From Sacculina carcini (lineage: Eukaryota; Arthropoda; Thecostraca; Sacculinidae), in NCBI GenBank assembly GCA_916048095.2, contig OU696570.1:657501-721500 (forward strand): DNA of 64,000 bases. Direction: 5' to 3'. Within the stretch, counting starts at the first letter, position 1, and each line of letters starts with the position of its first letter. Both the position numbers and the translations under genes were made by a program. The notes below the pieces were generated by a model, which searched no databases, had not been told where the DNA came from, and was given only the letters and a program-made list of their open reading frames with translations. Positions 12,401 to 29,593 of the stretch are shown piece by piece.

Positions 12401-15400
12401 CCGTCAAGTAACGTGACAGGCACGTGAGGCAGAGAGAGAATGAGTGAGGGTGTGTGAGAAGCCACAGGAGATAACGGACCGCGCGTGAGAATAACACGCA
12501 TAAGACGCAACGCAAATGAACAGAGAAGTAGGGAATGTAGCGGGAGAGAGCAGCAGAGAGAATATTATGGCAGACGCACGCTGAACAACTTTCACAAACA
12601 CACACGCTGTATGAACCCGCAAGCACTGAGCAAGAGAGAGAGAGAGAGAGAGCTGATTGTGTGAACGCTAGCATAGCAAGCGAGAATTCAGGAGAGAATG
12701 GAGAAATACACTGCTGGGTGTCGTATCGCGTCTTCTCGCTGTGTTGCAAAAAAGACGCCACACCTCAGTACCGCATGACACACACACACACAGGAACACG
12801 CAGGTTTGAGTGAATACAATCACTGAGGCGAAGTTCGGCGGTGTGTGTGTGTGTCATACAACCAGTCCACCATATCAGCACACCAACACACACGCACAAC
12901 ACGTCGCCTGAATTCGCAAACAGCTCGGTCGTTGTTGCCGGTCAGCGCAATCGTGCGTAATTCTGGCCCGGTCGTATTGATTACTACTGAACGACCGACT
13001 CACACACACACACACACACAAGAGAGAAGACTACGGCCCGGCATAGATGGCAAAAACAAAAGTGGAACAAGCAAACACAAAGACAACGAAAGCAGAAGCA
13101 CACAATCACAATTACTGCCACGTCAGCAAGGAAAAAACCATCTGCAGAACAAATTTGTGTCAGTCAAGAGTCTAAAAACACAAAGTCGGTGTATATAAAC
13201 AACACGAGTAAGGACCAGTAAGGATCGAGAGTGCATGGTGCGACGAAGGAAGTACCGCCACGCCGCAACATAAGCACACACGCAATTGGACACAATGAAT
13301 CGAAACAAATTGTCCTTGATTCCACTGACAATGGCGAACGCACACACACACACACACAGTGTGTAGAATTGTTCATGTGTGTGTATGTGTCCAGTGACAA
13401 ATAGTCTGAATAAAGCCAGCAGCGGCAGGGGCCTGTGTGAGTGAGTGAGTGGGGGAAGATAGGGGAGGCGTATCACACAGGGTAGACGAGGGGAGATCTG
13501 GCAGTGATAGCAACGATCGACGCACGAGCTAGCGCCGGCCAATACTTGCTCGTGAGAGGAGAAAGAGTGGGTGTGTGAGAGGGAGAGAGAGTGAGGGAGA
13601 GGCGGCCATCATTGCGCATCAACAGGTCGTCATGAAGACAGAGTAATCATATCACTCTGCCTGCCTTCTCGCCAACACTACAGCCAGGCGGGTCCGAGGG
13701 CAGCGAATCAGAGAAACGACAACACAAGCGAGGCAGTCAACATGAACACAGTACATTGCAGTGACAATACGTCCAATGAGCTGCAGTCATGAACCACTGC
13801 GAGCAACAGTTGAGTAGATGTTATCATTCAATTGACAGCCAACACACACACACACACACACACAGTGGGAGAGAGCTTGTGCAGTGCGCAGGCGGCGTAT
13901 TTGGCGCAGTGCAGCAGACCGGTCGCCATCATGGATCGATGGCAACAACGAGGGTCGGTGGTGAGGAGGGGATGAGCGTTCAGCGCCCGGGGGCACAGTG
14001 CAGCCACAGTTGCAAGCAACGATGATGCCGGCCACAAGAGACACCGCAACTGTCACGTGCGATGAACACAGTGGTTCTCAACCTTATTGGACGTACTGAA
14101 CCCCACAAGTTCTATACGTGCATTCATCAAGCCCACCATGTTTGAAGTATTATTATAAGAAAAATCACAAATCACGCACAATCAAGACAGTCACACAAGT
14201 AGACTACTACTGAGTGGACCGAGTTGCTTGCAGCACAGATATCAAGATCAAGCGATGTGGCGTGATTAACTGCAGCCAATGATGACCAAACAGAGCTTGA
14301 CGTAAAGAATCATACGAGTGGGTTAACCAAACCGTCAAACTGAAGCTGACCCACCAAACCCCTGGGGTTCTATGGCTTAGCAGCAGCCGCATGTGGTGCC
14401 CGTGTGTGTGTGTTTTTACATTGAGCCCGGCATTAGCGGTGGTATCGCGCACAACACAGATGTGCTACATGTGCACGACAACACACACACAAGAGAACAC
14501 TTGCGCGCCAGCCAGTTCAGGAGTGCGTGAAGGCTAGATAAAACAGGACCGCTTTGTTTATTCACCACACAGTCATCACATCAACACACGCACATGTGCA
14601 GACAACCACCAGACACCAGACAATGAACACACACACACATGTACACGCGTGTGTCATACGTTGGACCAACACACACGCATTCTCCAATCAATTCATCAGT
14701 GAACGTGCACTTTTACAGCGGCCAACGAGGGGAGTCTACAGATAGGGGGAGGGGGGAGTGGAAAACAGTACCCTGCGACTCAGAACACACACAAACACAC
14801 GCTGGTCGGACACAAGAGTCAGAGTCAGAGACAGCCACGCACGCGTGCAACACGCAAGAATGCACACAACGACCACTACCGCATTGACGCAGCCACGCAC
14901 TGTGCTGTCTGCTGTGTTCTGTGTGTGTGTGTTTGTACAGTGTACTGCACGCATCACCTAGCTGTCACACTTGGTCAACCATGACTCCACACACACACAC
15001 ACACGTCATCCAGACAGACAGACAGACAGCCGATACTGGTAAACATCCACAAAACATCCTCCATCACATCAGCGCGCGTGCTGGTATATAGAAAAGTATT
15101 CAACATTGCTAGGAGAGGAATGAAGCGATATCATGCATGATGCCAGGTATTTTTGTACAATTGTGCTTGCATCTGTATTATACAATATTCTACTGAGTTT
15201 CTATCCAACAAAATATTGTCAGAAGAAAAAGAAGTGGGGAGCTGTGAGAAATAGAGACGGTGACGGTGACACGAGGATTATAGTTGTGTGTGTGTGTGTG
15301 TGTCTAGTTGTGACCACACTGGTGCAAGAGATGGCTCCACAGTGACATGTCAACGGATCGAAGAACAAGTGTGGTACACCATACTGCGCTTAATGCACGT

Positions 15401-18400
15401 ACACACACACACTCAGACAGACAGACAACTATATGATGCGATGCGGTTAGCTGCCGTGCCACGAGTCAATGTACCACTCATTCTCCGGTCGTTGACACAC
15501 ACACACATACAGACATACATACAGCAGGCATGCAGTGTCGATTTCGACGGGGACCACCACACACACACACACACACATACACTGAGTCAGTAAGTCGGTG
15601 GCACAAACAGTGAAAAGTATACATGCTCTGTGAGTGTGCTGTGTACGTGTGTGTGTGTGTGTGTGTGTTGATCAATACTTTCAACCACGTGACTCAACAC
15701 AGTCGACTAACAGAGAACGGGGGGAAATACGGCCGCACACAAACACACAAGAAATACACCGCACACAAACACACGGAGAAGGAGTGGTGGAAAAATAGAT
15801 CGAAGTTGGAGACGGCATAAAAACACATTACGTTTGTGCTGAAATTACAGATTAAACATGAAACACGACGCTGACGTGCACCGTTCATCAACACACACAC
15901 ACACACAGGTGATGACAGCTTACATCAACCATAAACACACACACATAATCGAGCACGTGCACACATATCTGCTCACAGCATCGCAGCAAAAATACCAGCC
16001 ACGCACGAACGGTGCAAATAGAAGGAAAAAAGAGCAGCAAAATGGGAGAGCGGGAGGCAAGCAAGGAAAAGCGAGGCAAAACAAGACGGAAAACGCGAGC
16101 AAAGCAAACAGAGAACATCCGGTGTGTGTGTGTGAGAGGTGGGTACAAATATAAATAGAACCTAGCACATACACACACGCAAACATTGGGAAGCAGAGAA
16201 TCAAGTAAACAAGCAGAAATACCAGCAATGACGAACCGATGATGACAGCAAATCAATTGGTCACAACACTGACACACGAAGGTACTGAAGGCACATTAGA
16301 GCTGATCTGAGAATAAATCACGCACGTTTTCTTGATAATTTTCGTTCTATATAAATGTACGAGTGAATCAAGTGGGAATTAAGCAGTTATAATTCCCCTG
16401 GGTTGGCTCCTGCTGCAGTCGTTTGGTGGCTGCTAAAACACAAGTGGAAATAGGGCGTTGTCTGATAGATTATATGAGCACAGCCACTGCTACATATCGC
16501 TAGCAATAATCACCTGAATAATATCCACAACGTGAATGACTCACATTCTTCTAATGATCTTGACGTTTGGTCTCAGACATTATGTTTCAGAAGTTTATGG
16601 TCTCAGATCTCAAGTTGTGCGAGTCGTTATAACCGCACTGACTGTGTGTGTGTGCCAAGACAGAACAGGTTGAGACATGCCAATGCATCGCTGTTTCTAT
16701 ACCCAGACCAGAATATGACGCCTGGTCTGAGATCGTGTCTCGACAAGATTGGCTGGAAAAATTGGTCGACACAAGAAGACACACCATGGTAATTACCACC
16801 AGACCGGTTACCATGGTAGTTACCACTTGACTGTGTGGGTATTTTTGACGAAACACACTCATAGAAGACATTATACTCAACTGGTTGACATACAGAGAAT
16901 GAAGTACATCACGGCACGATTGGTTTTTCGTGACTCGTACTAAAGGAAACATTTCATACCTTCAGCAACCATCGTCATGTGGTTTCAATCAGTATTTGCC
17001 ATCCCCACATATGAACTATTATTATCTCCACATCCTATCTTTTACTTTACTAAATATCAAATCATGAAATATACCCTTTAAACTTATAGAAAATGAACCT
17101 CGAATGGGAGGATCATTCAACGGAAATAAAAAAGAGTACACACACTTTATTGATATACTAATCGGGAAATCAATAAGGCTCGGTGGATGAAAATGCATGC
17201 ATAAACTAGAGATTTCAGCGAAATGTGCTTTCAGGTCTTTCTTGATGATAGATTGAAGGGTGATGACAAGGGAACATATACATTACGAGAACAAAATGTT
17301 GAATTATTATCCCGTATATTTCTCTCTACAGTGACCACAAGGTGCTATGGTATAGAGACATTTTAACCTACATACAGAGGAAAATCAATTTGATAATGCC
17401 AGAACACTGACTGAGGCAGATCATTCACTGTTCCAGCTTCAATAATCATTTATACAATATTGTTCTACTCGTGCAAATTCCTATTACTGACTTCTACCAT
17501 TTCGTGTTCGTGATTGGCTCAACTTTCATCCTCGATGACTTTTCATTGCGTGCTACTACAGCTTTCATCATACTTCATTATAGATGCTATGTGTACAGAC
17601 CGGCCGGTAAAATGTTCATTGAAGATACCTAGTAATACCAGCAATAGTTATTAGTAGAATAATAGGGACAGTAGTTCCTACGGACCACCGTGATGATGGT
17701 CACGGTGGTCTTTCAGTAGTCCAACACAAATGCTGATTCTGGTCATTTTCACAGGCTTTCAACTGACAACCACAAGGGCTAGCGCATTCTGTTGCCCAGA
17801 ATATAGGTTTGTATGCTTGTGTGCCCGTGGTGTGTTCGTCAAGGGGTCATCTGACTGATCTGTGCACACGCTAGGATTGTGGCATGTGTATGCATGTGTA
17901 TAGAATCACCCACATGCGTGCTGGCTAGCATTCATCACAATAAAATATGAACGTTTTAAAACACCCATCCGACCCTGCAGTTTCTGTTGGACCAAATTAT
18001 AACCCACTTGGCTTGTCACTCACCATGCTTTGGTACGAAAAAGGTACGATATGTTTCGCTACTTCTGTACCGTACTTCGTAAAAAAATCGTACCCTACCA
18101 TTACTCTGTTGCCAACACATATTGCAGAGATGAGCAGGGGAACTGGGATGCGCAGATGTGTGTCCGTATGTGTGTGTATATATATAAGTGTGTGACATGC
18201 GGCTGACTGGGCATGTTGAAGTGCATTACCACAACACATACACACACACACGAGAGATATACACTCGCTGACACACACACACACAGACAGACATGCTCAT
18301 GACACTGAACAGATACAGCCGCAACAGACACAATCAATCAAGTGTGATAGCCACACACACACACACACACACTGACAGACAGACACACACACACACTGAC

Positions 18401-21116
18401 AGACAGACACACACACACACACTGACAGACACACACACACACACACTGACAGACAGACAAACACACACACAGACACACACACTGACAGATATGAATGCCC
18501 AACATCTGCTGATCACATCAGAGAGAACACATTCGCACCAAGTGAGAGAATACTGGCTTGCACAAACACACACACACACACATAGAGTGCATGAGAAAAA
18601 CACTATTTCACTGGTTAAAAATCTACATTGTGCTCAACAAATTGCAGCAAACAACACATTGATGAAAACCTGTAGATAAAGCCGTGTTTATAGACACAAA
18701 AATAGATAGATAGAGGAAGCGGATTTTTGCTCGATGCTGATTGAAACAAACAAGCGCAAAGATAAGAATGATGATAACACAAACAACTTCTTGGAAATAC
18801 GAAACAACAGCTCACAAACACACACACACAGTAATTTCAGCAGAAAACGTATTAAGAAGGCATAATATGCGGTAAATACATTGATGAAAGAGAGTAGAGC
18901 TATTTCAGTGGATAATGCCAACACAAATGTCACAAACACGCGACTGCCTAGAAGAACTATGCAAATGCCGACAGCATAAACAACACAGCAATAAACCACA
19001 GCAATGCAGTCATCGCAAACACACTATAATGTCACAAGCACGAGCAAACATAATAACAAAAAATATAGTAATAATAATTATGCAATATTATGACAATATG
19101 CAAAACTCGAACCATAAGCCAACTGCAGTCCAATATAATACATCCGAAATTAATCAATACACAGGAAAATGAATATTTTTTCTCACTAATAATACTTTTT
19201 CAAGCATTAAGCTAAAATGAGTAATCTGGAAAAAACCTCTAGTAATGAATATCGTCATTAATCAAAGAAATGATAAATTCCTCAACATAAACATCAACTG
19301 GAGTCAGTGATTCAGCAATACCAGCCAGTTCTTCGTCATCATCATGTCAGAGGAGACATCAAATGATATCTGATGACATGTTTCATCTCATATATCATCA
19401 CATACTTGTGCTGAAAGACAAGAGATGCATAAGAGACCGCCTGTCTTTAAAGTGAAAATGTAGGTCTCATGGGATACACTAAAAAACTGTGAATTAGCAT
19501 GCAGTGTGTGTTTGTAATTTTGTAATTCATCATGTATTGCCACGGAATAATCCCACACACACACACAGTAACATAAACAATAAACAGTGGCAATGTTCGT
19601 TGAGCCGCGGCTCTTGAACGAACATGTATAATATCACATTGTTATAGGACACATGATATTTGCAACAATATATACACAACGAACAATCACAATATTAAAC
19701 AAATATTCGACAAAACTTACAGTACATCGACAGTACAGCACAGTACATCAGTTGGGTTAATATTACAATTGTGAAATCAGAATCCATCGAAGTATTTTTT
19801 TAGTTTACTCTTGAAACTTTTCTGAAACTTGAAGTTTTTCTTTTTGGACGGTTTTCAAGTGTTTCATTTCCATCGGCAAACTGTTCCATGTTTGTGTGTG
19901 TGTGTGTGTGTGTACTGACCACAGCAAGTGGTTTTCAACCATTGAGATGAAAGCGTGGCTCATATTGCGTTGATCGGCAGTGAGGTTGGCGTCGAGGTTG
20001 ACGTCGAACTTGGTGGACAAGTCGCGGATGATGACAGCAGAGTCAGCAATCTCCTCACCGTTGATCTCGACAAACGGCAACATGCCCTTCTTGGAGCGCA
20101 GTTTCATCTGATGGCCCACGTTCTGCCCGCCAACACACACACACACATACAAGGTCAGTGGTGTTGGCACCATTTTCTCGCATCCTCCCTGGATCGGCAA
20201 TTTAATCCTTCATTAGAAGAATACATTTAGATATATCTGATCGCACGCTGTTCAAGAGGATTAAGCAAAAAACAAGTTTTCATCCAGTAGAAGAAGCAGG
20301 AAGCAAAGATGAGATGAATATGTTGGCTAATTTCCTACAGGAATCCCCACACGCCCGGTTAAGAATATCTGTACTCTGTCTTGTTTGTGTGCTTGCTATT
20401 GATGTACGGTGCATCGTTACAACATGCTCCCGCTGACACAGACAGACAGACAAGAACAATTAGCCAATGACGACAAACTATCAAGATTGAACACCACTCA
20501 CACGCTGTGAGAACAGGTGTCAACAACTAGAAATGATCCATGAGACACACACACACACACATGCATACACACACGGCGGTAACTTTCACTGCATATTGAG
20601 GACAGCTAGGAGGCAGTGAAACACGGCATTATGTCACGACACACACGCCTCAATGAGCACACGTGTATCACACAGGTGTATGATCGGCAAGGCAAAAGTA
20701 CTGATAACATGACTGTACGCCTGCATAGACAATATCTGATCGACTTAATCTGCAAGATGACCACGAACAACACACAAATCGCCATTAATCGTGCAAAACC
20801 GGTCGGTTGAGAAGCGCGAGCGATAAATGAAGAGCGAAAATGACGTCTGACAGACAGCACAGTGGATGTGTGACACAGTGGCAACAACACGTTGTCATAG
20901 CAACCAAATATCACCAAATGTTATGTTAATACAAGAAACAGTGTCCCTGATGGTATCTTTATTACAACCCATTATAATGAGATTCTCTATGATAAACAAA
21001 CATATATTATTATTGTTCCTGCCAGAATACACTAGCACGTATTAGTCAAGCTAATACACACACATGACGTAGCACACACCGCGTCCAGGCATTCAGACAA
21101 TCTTCAAGAATCGCTC

Positions 21117-21156
<40 letters not shown>

Positions 21157-23004
21157 TCACATTCACAGAGAGAGCAAGAGAGAAGGACAGAGTGAGAGAG
21201 CAGCGGTGGTGGGAATCAAACCCACAAATCCACACTTGCACAGCGGAAATGCCAGACACACACACACACACAGCGGAAGTTGATCATTACATGTAGGCCA
21301 ACCAAGGCCACAACTGGCGATGCCTCTAATTAATTCCGGAACCCGCGGCTCGCACAGCTCACAAACACGCATGCAAGCTGTTACATGCATGACACACACA
21401 CACACACACACACATTGGACACTGTTGCGAATCATCCAGAGCACGTATCCATCCAATTATCCACATGTCGTGTGTATTTGCCAGAATTTCACCAGGATTT
21501 TGTCAGGTTTTCATTGTCAAAGAACAATGAAATTCATCAAGAAATTGCCGAATGAAGATAGATGGTGCGGTTTGCAATACAGTCAAATTCATGCTGACTA
21601 TGGCTAGAAGCAGCCACTCTCACCCTGTGTGTGTGCGTGTGTGTGTGTGACAATCTAAAAATAGAGCCGGGCAAAAAGACGGCACAAGGAAGTGGGCCGG
21701 CAAGAAGTGCTCGCGCGTGTCACTCAGATAATTCACCGTAAATTGGCGTCGCTTATGTCAGCAATGTGCCGTCTGGCGCGCCTTCAGCCAATTAGGGGAA
21801 CACCACGCACGCACGCACACACATACATCGCACCAACAACGCAACACGCCCCGAAATGTCATCAACATGGCTGACGACAACACACACACACACGATACAA
21901 ATGCGGAACCAACAACGCGATGAAACACAGCTCCTCGTGTAACACGTGCAACACCAGCATCAACAACATAGTATGTGTGCGTGTGTGTGATTTGATTGGT
22001 GCACTGTATTGTGAGGCAGTATCAATTAAACATGAGAGCCGGGCAGATCAAGGTGAACACAACAGCCAATACGTACTGCTCTAGAGATAGAGATGGACAC
22101 GTGAACGAGCTGTGTATGTGATATACAAATGATGAAAGTATACTGCTACTCTATCTACGAAACTTGAAGCAAAGCAAGGACGAGGATACGAGACCAGGTA
22201 GGAAACATCCCATGTGTGTATATGCACACACACACACACATATAGACAATTTATAATGCAGTTGTGTGCTCCATTCACTGTCTTTTTGTCGTGATTTATT
22301 TCTCATTTGAATATGCCACGCTGTACTGGTCTACTGTGTGTGTGTGATATAGTACACCACAAGTGACGAGAAGCATGATGTTACGACCCGGGTACGTTTG
22401 GTCCCGCCCTAGTCCCTTTGCCCTTTGTTAGGTCAAGTAAGGTAGGATTGGGCTAGGTCAGTAGTGACCAGTGTGTACATGTGGATACTTAACGATACAG
22501 AATCGACAACACAACAACAGAACACGGCGGCCCAATAACTGTGACAACATTACCGATCACCATATACAGGAACACAACAGCTTACACACAGAACACATGA
22601 CAACACCGTTCATGTGTGTGTGTGTGTGTGTCAGCAGGAATGACAAGTATGTGTGTGTCCGGCTGTCACAGAATACGAGACACACACAGTCAAGACAGAA
22701 TACACCACGTAACCCACACAGATACGCATGACGGAGATAATAGTGCGCAGGAGAGAGAAGTATGGAGAATGTTAGAGAACGTTCACCCACGTGACATACA
22801 CAAGACGGTGTTGCTGACACCAGGAAGAGGTGAGGACCATGAAGGCACACTCCCACACTAACACAAGCAGCCCTGTCATGTCCAGGCTTGTGTGTGTGTG
22901 TGTGTGTGTGAGACAACGCCGGTATAATGACGAGATAACAATGCTCACCATCATATACTCAGGTGACTCAGGGCATCAGCTAGCATGCCAACACAATACG
23001 CCTG

Positions 23005-23044
<40 letters not shown>

Positions 23045-25650
23045 AGTGTGGTGGCCTGCAGAGGAACAATGGTGGATGTGATCGTGTGGTGGGCGGTGTG
23101 TTTGTGGGTGAGGGACCTTGAACATAGCCCGAGGCAGCATCATCATGATGCAACACACTCACTCACACTCACACATGCATGACCCCAGGAAATAATCACC
23201 CCCCACTGAACGGACGGTGGGGAGGGCGGGGGTGAGAGCACGAGCAGACAATCAGCTACACGCAACACCTGGGCCCCGCACCTGACCTGCTGGGGTCAGG
23301 TGTTAATCGCCGCAGGCTCTATACAAAGCAGTACGTGTGTGCACGCATGCAATCACACTGCAGGTCAAGGTTGAACTACGTGCTGTTGACTGTGACTGTG
23401 TGAGTGTGTGTGTGTGAGTGAGTGAGAAATTCGTTCAAAACAACACACTCAATATCAGACGACATCATCAGACGAAACACAGGATAGTGCAAAAACACAC
23501 ACACACGCAGTTTTCATACCAAAACACAGTAGACACAATCCAATTTCACACACACACACACACATACGCACAGACACATGCATGTAAACACGCACACACG
23601 CACTGACACGATCAAGACAGCTTAATCAGTAATCAGGCTCGAATAACTACTACACCTTGTGAAACATACACACATATACATTGCATTACATTGAAATACA
23701 TTTATACCACGCTTTTCACCCGAATGTCTCAAATGCGCTAGCATGCAAACCAAGTTATAAACCAAGTTATTTTAATGTCTGAATTTATCATTCAAGTGTT
23801 GTCAGATGTCAGAATAAAAATACAAGATAACGTATAAACCAGTGGTTCTTAACCAGTGGGGAATTTCCCACCGATGGGAATGGAAGAGTTGCCAAGTGGG
23901 AAGCTAAAGGTCGGACAAAACAGGACAACTATGTGTGTTTTTATCAATTTAAATTCGTTTAGTTTTGTTTCTAATAACCTCTAATGACATTTACTTTGAT
24001 GTAACAACTGAATGTATTGAATTTATCAGCGCTGTGGTGTGTGGAAAATGAAGAAATGACTCATTAAGAAGTGGGGAATCAGTGAGAAAAAGGTTAAGAA
24101 CCACTGAGCTAGACGAACATACTCACACACTTCTGCTAACACAAAGCATAAACTAACAAGGAAACACCATAGACAAATTAGCACGAGATTGAATGCAAAA
24201 ATGACGATAAATAGCATATATCTGCCAATTGTGAACTCTAACTCAACTGTGGAATTTATGACCAGTTAAATTCAGCCCGTTACAATGCAGCCACTAACAT
24301 CAAAAAAACGACTTCGAAAGTCAGCCACAGAAAACAAACCCAAGTGGAGATACATACACAGTCAAATCAATCCCCGACAACACACGCACATACATTCAAG
24401 TCACGCACAATGCTCAGGTAATGGTATTGTTCGAACAATTTGGTGTTTGTGTGGTCGTCTGTATGTATGTGTGTGTGTGTGTGTAACTGGAACATTGACA
24501 ATAACAAACGGCACACGAATCTGTGTTTCGATCACACTGGCAGGACAGAGAGTGCCTGTGTATGTGTGTGTGTGTGTGTGTTGGTGTGTGCCTGCGAGAA
24601 ACAGGCACCTAGCGGAGAATGACGGACACACAGAGAGAAAGAGGGAACAGTCAGTGAGAGAGGGTGAAACAGAGAGGGAGAGAGAGGGGTAGAATTGAGT
24701 GCTGGCCAGACACATCAATTAGTGTGGGAGGTGGTGCGCGAAACGTCACACACACACACACACATACGAACACACATACGCATACAGTGTTGGCCAGTCA
24801 AGCTTGACATACACACATACACACACATACAGTCCAGAAACCACGACGCCGAACGTTGCCATGACAACGCCAGTGGTGGCGGGAAGACACACGCACATAC
24901 ACGCGCGTCACAACACTAATTCAGTGTGTATGCGTGTCTGTGTGTGTGTGCGCGCGCGAAGCGTTCCGTTGGACCGCGCTCACACACACAGACACACACA
25001 CACAAGTCACCCTAGCGCTCTTCCTATGGGGCTAAAACATGTCCAATACAGCTTGTATACTCGCAGCTCAGCGACAAAACGGGTCCCCAACTGAAAGCAC
25101 CGTTCTATCGAAATAAAACCGACATGCTAGCAAAGTGGCAATGCGAATAGCAGGCGGGAAATAACCTCAAATCTAAATAACTGTTTGAATTTTGAAATCG
25201 CAGATGCACTTCTAAAACTGCACTCACTGAATTAATTCGCAATTTTATGCAGTGCAAGATCATTTTACACCTGCGAGCTTAGAATAACACAAAGACGGAA
25301 TTGTTACGATCAAGCTAGTGGGCTGATAATGAGTAGATTATCGTAGAAATCGCTCTCACCTCGTATTTGATGCCAGCAACACGCAAGAACGTCTCCACTT
25401 TGAGACAGAACGGTGAAATGGAGGGAAGAACAGGCGTGCGCGAAAACTGGTACATATAAACCATGTTCTTCTCGTAGTCGGCCTTATGCACGGTCGGCTT
25501 GGGAGGCGCTACCACCTTCTCTTTCTTCTTCTCCTCAACCTTCTTGGCCTCCTCATTTTCCTGGTCGACTTTTTCCTCCTTTTCCACTTCCTTCACCTCC
25601 TCCTTGACAGGCAGCTCGCCGGCAGGCTTGGTCTCCACCTCTGTTGTCAT
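9455..25650 (-). CDS. fax: Failed axon connections homologue (fax/FAXC, metaxin/GST-like), complete, 6 exons
   Basis: Exons on the minus strand in order are 25650-25360, 20122-19920, 11329-11197, 10873-10736, 10379-10038 and 9514-9455. Phases join cleanly to give 388 residues. Residues 1-52 are Lys/Glu-rich. A thioredoxin/GST-N-like half follows ([20 protein letters not shown], then [19 protein letters not shown]), then a GST-C-like half with the segment [20 protein letters not shown]. The tail is again Lys/Glu-rich and ends [19 protein letters not shown] before TAA. The wording of these motifs follows Drosophila fax, a neuronal protein that interacts genetically with Abl in axon development; a catalytic GST activity is not implied. 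Introns 1 (5.2 kb) and 2 (8.6 kb) are large and full of CA repeats. Acceptors of exons 2-5 sit beside (TG)n on the sense strand. Exon 6 was placed from its acceptor TGGCAG, its continuous acidic-basic composition and the phase; it is the least certain exon. Confidence 0.9.
9701..10036. repeat. 20-bp minisatellite in fax intron 5
   Basis: About 16 copies of a 20-bp unit of the form AGTAAGTAATMAGTAAGATG on the plus strand. The array starts within the first few bases of fax intron 5 (donor at 10037) and fills half of it. On the plus strand, antisense to fax, most units carry GTAAGT, the 5' splice-site consensus. Confidence 0.9.
14069..14390 (+). mobile_element. hAT-like element fragment, 5' terminus clear
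   Basis: It begins CAGTGGTTCTCAACC, the terminus typical of many hAT elements, and continues for about 100 bases that match, in reverse orientation, the sequence ending at 38181. The 3' end is not clear: a CCCCTGGGGTTC block near 14370 looks subterminal, but I found no duplicate of the preceding eight bases. It lies inside fax intron 2. Confidence 0.5.
17683..17710. other. Perfect 11-bp hairpin
   Basis: GACCACCGTGA at 17683-17693 is the exact reverse complement of TCACGGTGGTC at 17700-17710, with a six-base loop TGATGG. It lies deep in fax intron 2. It does not have the histone stem-loop sequence and there is no flanking gene, so its role is unknown. Confidence 0.8.
18353..18486. repeat. (CA)n with interspersed GACAGACAG blocks
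   Basis: Runs of (CA)n alternate five or six times with CTGACAGACAGA, a compound microsatellite in fax intron 2. Its reading frames are artefacts of the repeat. Confidence 0.85.
21203..21253 (-). repeat. tRNA-like 3' half, probably old SINE fragment
   Basis: On the minus strand GTGGG TTTGATT CCCAC forms a perfect T arm with a box-B-like core, followed by an acceptor-like CACCGC. The expected 5' half is not in place; a CA run separates it from a possible D-arm remnant. It is probably a decayed SINE or tRNA pseudogene. Confidence 0.35.
23690..23750 (-). repeat. Dispersed repeat tail (AAAGCGNGATATAAAT type)
   Basis: The minus strand reads GAGACATTCGGGTGAAAAGC, then GTGGTATAAATG and TAATGCAATG, which aligns with the two copies inside PPIL3 introns (about 1910 and 2397). 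The shared block followed by an ATG-rich tail is what a SINE or LINE 3' end looks like. No coding part is attached. Confidence 0.6.
23840..24106. mobile_element. hAT-type MITE, family 1, copy 1
   Basis: A 267-bp non-autonomous element with terminal inverted repeats CAGTGGTTCTTAACC and GGTTAAGAACCACTG, which are exact complements. The interior is AT-rich and matches the copy at 39045 along its length. Flanking eight-base words match at only 4 of 8 positions, so the insertion is old or the duplication has decayed. It lies in fax intron 1. Confidence 0.85.
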
Positions 25651-28975
<3,325 letters not shown>

Positions 28976-28983
28976 GCTTAAGC

Positions 28984-29318
28984 CAGTGGTTCCCAGCCTT
29001 TTTCAGCTTGTTACCCAATTTAGCATATCATATTAAGCATGTTAGCCCTTTGTTTCTGTACATGTTACTGTAAGCAGTCACACACACACGCACGCGTGCA
29101 CACACAACTATATATAACACGCCATATGAGCAATACAATATCCACACAATGCAAACAATAAACATAATATGCTAAGTTAACATTAATCCCAATACAAGGT
29201 ACCGCAATGTTTTCTTGAATTTAAGAATTCTTAACATTTTCCTGTCACCCCTACATTACCCCCGAACAATTGCTAAATTACCCCAGGGGGTAATTTACCC
29301 CCAGGCTGGGAACCATGG
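28984..29318. mobile_element. hAT-type MITE, family 2, with perfect 8-bp target duplication
   Basis: A 335-bp element bounded by CAGTGGTTCCCAGCC and GGCTGGGAACCATGG (13 of 15 terminal bases complementary). It is flanked by the identical octamers GCTTAAGC at 28976-28983 and 29319-29326. Eight-base duplications with CAGTGGTT-type ends are characteristic of hAT transposons. There is no transposase gene. A shorter relative is at 31250-31453. Confidence 0.95.
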
Positions 29319-29593
29319 GCTTAAGCTATCTATTAGTAAATGATAATAGTCTTAATAATGTTAATAATTATAATAACCAGTTGGAGCCACTGGTCTATCC
29401 ATCGCCACTTGCTCTATTCCACTAGCACTGATTACTTGTGTACAGTGTTCTGGCATCGCTCAACCCCACCAGTCTACGCTTCTGATGACCTTCAAGTGTA
29501 CCTATGACACCGACACTGACGCACAAACACAAACACACACACACACACACAGGCATACACAAGCTCTGTGAATTATTATAGTCCAATAGCCAC

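Larger units (their letters stand above)
11330..19919. other. fax intron 2 (8.6 kb): CA repeats, hAT fragment, no nested gene seen
   Basis: On the plus strand this is mostly short (CA)n tracts, which read (TG)n in the sense of fax. I found no protein family and no RNA gene. It contains the 5' end of a hAT-like element at 14069, a strong hairpin at 17683-17710, and a (CA)n/GACA-rich block at 18353-18482. Open frames are repeat translations. Confidence 0.6.
20123..25359. other. fax intron 1 (5.2 kb): repeats only
   Basis: The stretch next to exon 2 is a (CA)n run (sense TG) that forms the acceptor tract. Further (CA)n and (TG)n runs lie near 21121-21154, 22868-22908 and 23007-23043. It contains a tRNA-like fragment (21203-21253), a repeat tail (23690-23750) and a hAT MITE (23840-24106). 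No coding sequence is recognisable. Confidence 0.6.

Noticed and set aside
18353..18486. CRISPR-like or other spaced-repeat array
   Set aside because: It is a compound microsatellite without unique spacers, in a eukaryotic intron.
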